Origin: Chara braunii
Taxonomy: Eukaryota > Streptophyta > Charophyceae > Charales > Characeae
Direction of reading: 5' to 3'
Assembly: GCA_003427395.1 (NCBI GenBank)
Contig: BFEA01000121.1
Coordinates: 837,501 to 869,207, forward strand
DNA length: 31,707 nt
Shown here in pieces: positions 29,845-31,707 of this stretch (its first letter is position 1; each line of letters opens with the position of its first letter). The notes under the pieces are model-generated. The model searched no databases. It worked only from the letters and a program-made list of their open reading frames with translations, and was not told where the DNA came from. The position numbers and the translations under genes were made by a program.

Positions 29845-30981
29845 ATGAGTTGCACAGGTTGTCGTGTGCTTCGCAAGGGCTGCAGTGAAGACTGCCCGTT
29901 GCGCCCTTGCTTGGCCTGGATCGAGGGTCAGGATGCCCAGGGACACGCCACCGTGTTTTTGACCAAATTTTTTGGAAGAGCAGGGCTGATGGGGTTTATT
30001 ACCGCTGTCCCGGAGAGTCAGAGAGCAGCTCTCTTTCAGTCTCTTCTGTATGAGGCTTGTGGTCGTTCCATCAACCCCGTTTACGGCTCCCTAGGTCTTC
30101 TGATGAGTGGCCATTGGTCGCTTTGCCAAGCAGCCGTCGATCGTGTTCTGCAAGGCGGCTCCCCTGGAGATGTGCACAGTTCTGGCATCAATCCGGCAAG
30201 TGGAGATATTGTTCCGCCAACGAGGCTAAATTATCGTCACCAGCAGCAGATAAAGGCAGCCGGAGTAGAGGGAGGGGCACCGCAGCACGTCAAGGGCGGA
30301 GATCAGTGTAGCATCAGTCAGGCTAAGATTTCTGTTTCGAGCAACTGCACTAGCGTGAGACGTGTCTCTCGTTCTTCAAGCGGGACGAAGTCGTCAGATT
30401 GCGCTTCTGGCCCGTCTCCTCCGTGCTATCACTCTCCCTCCTTTTCGCCTTTCGGCATTGCGTCCCTGAAACAGTCTGATAGCAGCCAGACCCTCTCGGC
30501 CTGCTCCAATACCACCAGCGTGGGTGTGCCTCCTTCCTCCTCAACGGCAAGTAAATCTAACAGCGCCAAGAGGCTGCGCTTATACTGGCAAGATGAAGAG
30601 CAATATCAGCTTGGAGTGGAAGTTGGTCAGAAGAGCCACCGCCATCAACAAACCTCTTTCGAACACGATCAACGACATATTCACTGTCAGAACGAGGACC
30701 AACAGCAGAACTCTTCTGGGAACTCCATGTCTGGGTCGCTGGTCGAAGAGGGGGCATCGAGCGACGCTGCCTTCGTCGGGTTGGATCTAAATTGCACCCC
30801 AAACTCGGGAGCACCGGCTGTAGTTTGCTCTCCGCAGTCGTACGGTTCGTCCTGCCGATCACTGACTCAGAACCCGTCGGTCGGAAACTGCTTCGACAGC
30901 ACAGACCTTTCCTATTTCTCCCACTGTGCGCCGAATGTCTCACCCACCCGGGTCTTCACTCTCCTTCCCTTGCTCGAATAA
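29845..30981 (+). CDS. LBD: Class II LOB-domain (LBD/ASL) transcription factor
   Basis: An intact 378-residue frame. It starts MSCTGCRVLRKGCSEDC, giving the C-x2-C-x6-C-x3-C zinc motif (C3, C6, C13, C17) at the very N-terminus as in class II members. A GAS-type block follows (FLTKFFGRAGLMGFI, then FQSLLYEACGRSINPVYGSL and LCQAAVDRVL to about residue 108). The leucine-zipper-like coil of class I is absent. The C-terminal 270 residues are Ser-, Gln- and His-rich and probably disordered, longer than in many class II proteins. Near the end GLDLNCTP fits the EAR repression motif DLNxxP (and LxLxN). Class II LBDs in flowering plants repress genes of nitrogen response and anthocyanin synthesis; a repressor role here is inference. 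The reading frame has no intron or break. Upstream lies a GA tract; no other host gene is in view. Confidence 0.95.
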   Translation: MSCTGCRVLRKGCSEDCPLRPCLAWIEGQDAQGHATVFLTKFFGRAGLMGFITAVPESQRAALFQSLLYEACGRSINPVYGSLGLLMSGHWSLCQAAVDRVLQGGSPGDVHSSGINPASGDIVPPTRLNYRHQQQIKAAGVEGGAPQHVKGGDQCSISQAKISVSSNCTSVRRVSRSSSGTKSSDCASGPSPPCYHSPSFSPFGIASLKQSDSSQTLSACSNTTSVGVPPSSSTASKSNSAKRLRLYWQDEEQYQLGVEVGQKSHRHQQTSFEHDQRHIHCQNEDQQQNSSGNSMSGSLVEEGASSDAAFVGLDLNCTPNSGAPAVVCSPQSYGSSCRSLTQNPSVGNCFDSTDLSYFSHCAPNVSPTRVFTLLPLLE

Positions 30982-31494
30982 CAATTGACTTCGCATGGGT
31001 CGATACGCATACCTGCTAAGCAGTCCTCCCACGCATTGTTTCCATGGAACACCGCTGACGCATCACATCTTGCATACAGTGTATTGGTGTTTGGCCTATT
31101 GATGCCATTCATCAGTGTCTCACCCAGAGGCTCAACCACGGATGTCACAGGCGTCGCCTCATCCAAGTGGAACTAGAGAGGAAATGTGGCGCATTGAGTT
31201 GAGGATGAGGATGGACTTTGGCCGCCTATGTTCTGTCCGATTTCTGTTTCTGTCTGTTTTTATCTTCCTGTGGGGGGGGCTCTTTCCCTCTTTTTCACAC
31301 CGGACACGTGTACACACGCACACAAGACATGCACACAGAGACGCGCTCGCGCGCTCGTCGAAGCACACTGGCATCCTCGTTAGTACTAACAAAATGACAC
31401 CGGCAAAGGGGCTTCGGAGGCAAGTCATTCTGTTGCTTCGAATTCCCAAGTCCTATGAGCACGTGCATGTGCAGGGAGCGCGAAGAAAGAAAAA
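30982..31494. other. Downstream region of the LBD gene
   Basis: No gene is seen. No canonical AATAAA polyadenylation signal was found. Frames are short. Confidence 0.5.
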
Positions 31495-31515
31495 GAGCGA
31501 GCGAGCGAGCGAGCG

Positions 31516-31575
<60 letters not shown>
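31495..31575. repeat. (GAGC)n-(GA)n microsatellite
   Basis: GAGC units at about 31495-31520 pass into a GA tract to 31575. Confidence 0.93.
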
Positions 31576-31579
<4 letters not shown>

Positions 31580-31707
31580 GGGTGATCTCATGTGAGGAAT
31601 TAGCCGCGTGCTGATGAATTGCCGAATCCGATTGTATTCTGTTCTTGTGAATGAGAAGGGAAAAGGAAAGATGGTAGGTGATGTTCAGTGGCAGTGATAA
31701 ATAGCTC

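Overview
This is nuclear DNA of a streptophyte. The best fit is a charophyte alga of the Chara type: a class II LOB-domain (LBD) gene, a family confined to land plants and their algal relatives, sits in a large, gapped, microsatellite-rich assembly made mostly of decayed Ty3/gypsy retrotransposons. The retrotransposon proteins look to me like families abundant in Chara braunii. That is recognition from memory, not a search result, and the species call is an inference.

Layout. Positions 1-7738 hold no gene I can support. They do contain several arrays of short hairpin repeats (365-977, 5779-5879, 6890-7119), a candidate polypurine tract on the minus strand (7221-7210) and a minus-strand TATA-like site. 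The 5000-7210 part is plausibly the 3' LTR of the element that follows. Positions 7739-14920 hold element A on the minus strand: protease, reverse transcriptase, RNase H and integrase (14920 to 10565), followed by a long Gag-like frame with a CCHC knuckle (10399 to 7739). Gag therefore lies downstream of integrase instead of upstream. Positions 14920-20091 hold element B, also on the minus strand: a 1,261-bp LTR (20091-18831), a primer-binding-site candidate, a leader interrupted by a foldback/MITE-like insertion (18103-18605, containing a 170-bp gap), a 13-bp minisatellite of bZIP-type TGACGTGG sites, gag, and a protease cut off at about 14920, where element A begins. Both elements are dead; several of their stops are tryptophan codons turned into stops.

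Positions 20095-20297 carry a 120-bp tandem duplication with tRNA B-box-like cores. Positions 20941-25282 are a PIF/Harbinger DNA transposon with 25-bp terminal inverted repeats, a broken DDE transposase on the plus strand and a convergent, intact Myb/SANT-like accessory gene on the minus strand. From 25283 to 29844 there is non-coding DNA with long AC, GATA and GA tracts and a small foldback. The one apparent host gene is the intact, single-exon class II LBD gene (29845-30981), with a 47-bp GA tract about 100 bp before its ATG and a DLNxxP (EAR-type) repression motif near its C-terminus.

The transposons and the LBD gene show no functional link. Elements A and B are two same-strand retroelements abutting without an LTR between them, so recombination, template switching or an assembly join is possible. 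I see no rRNA, intact tRNA or CRISPR.
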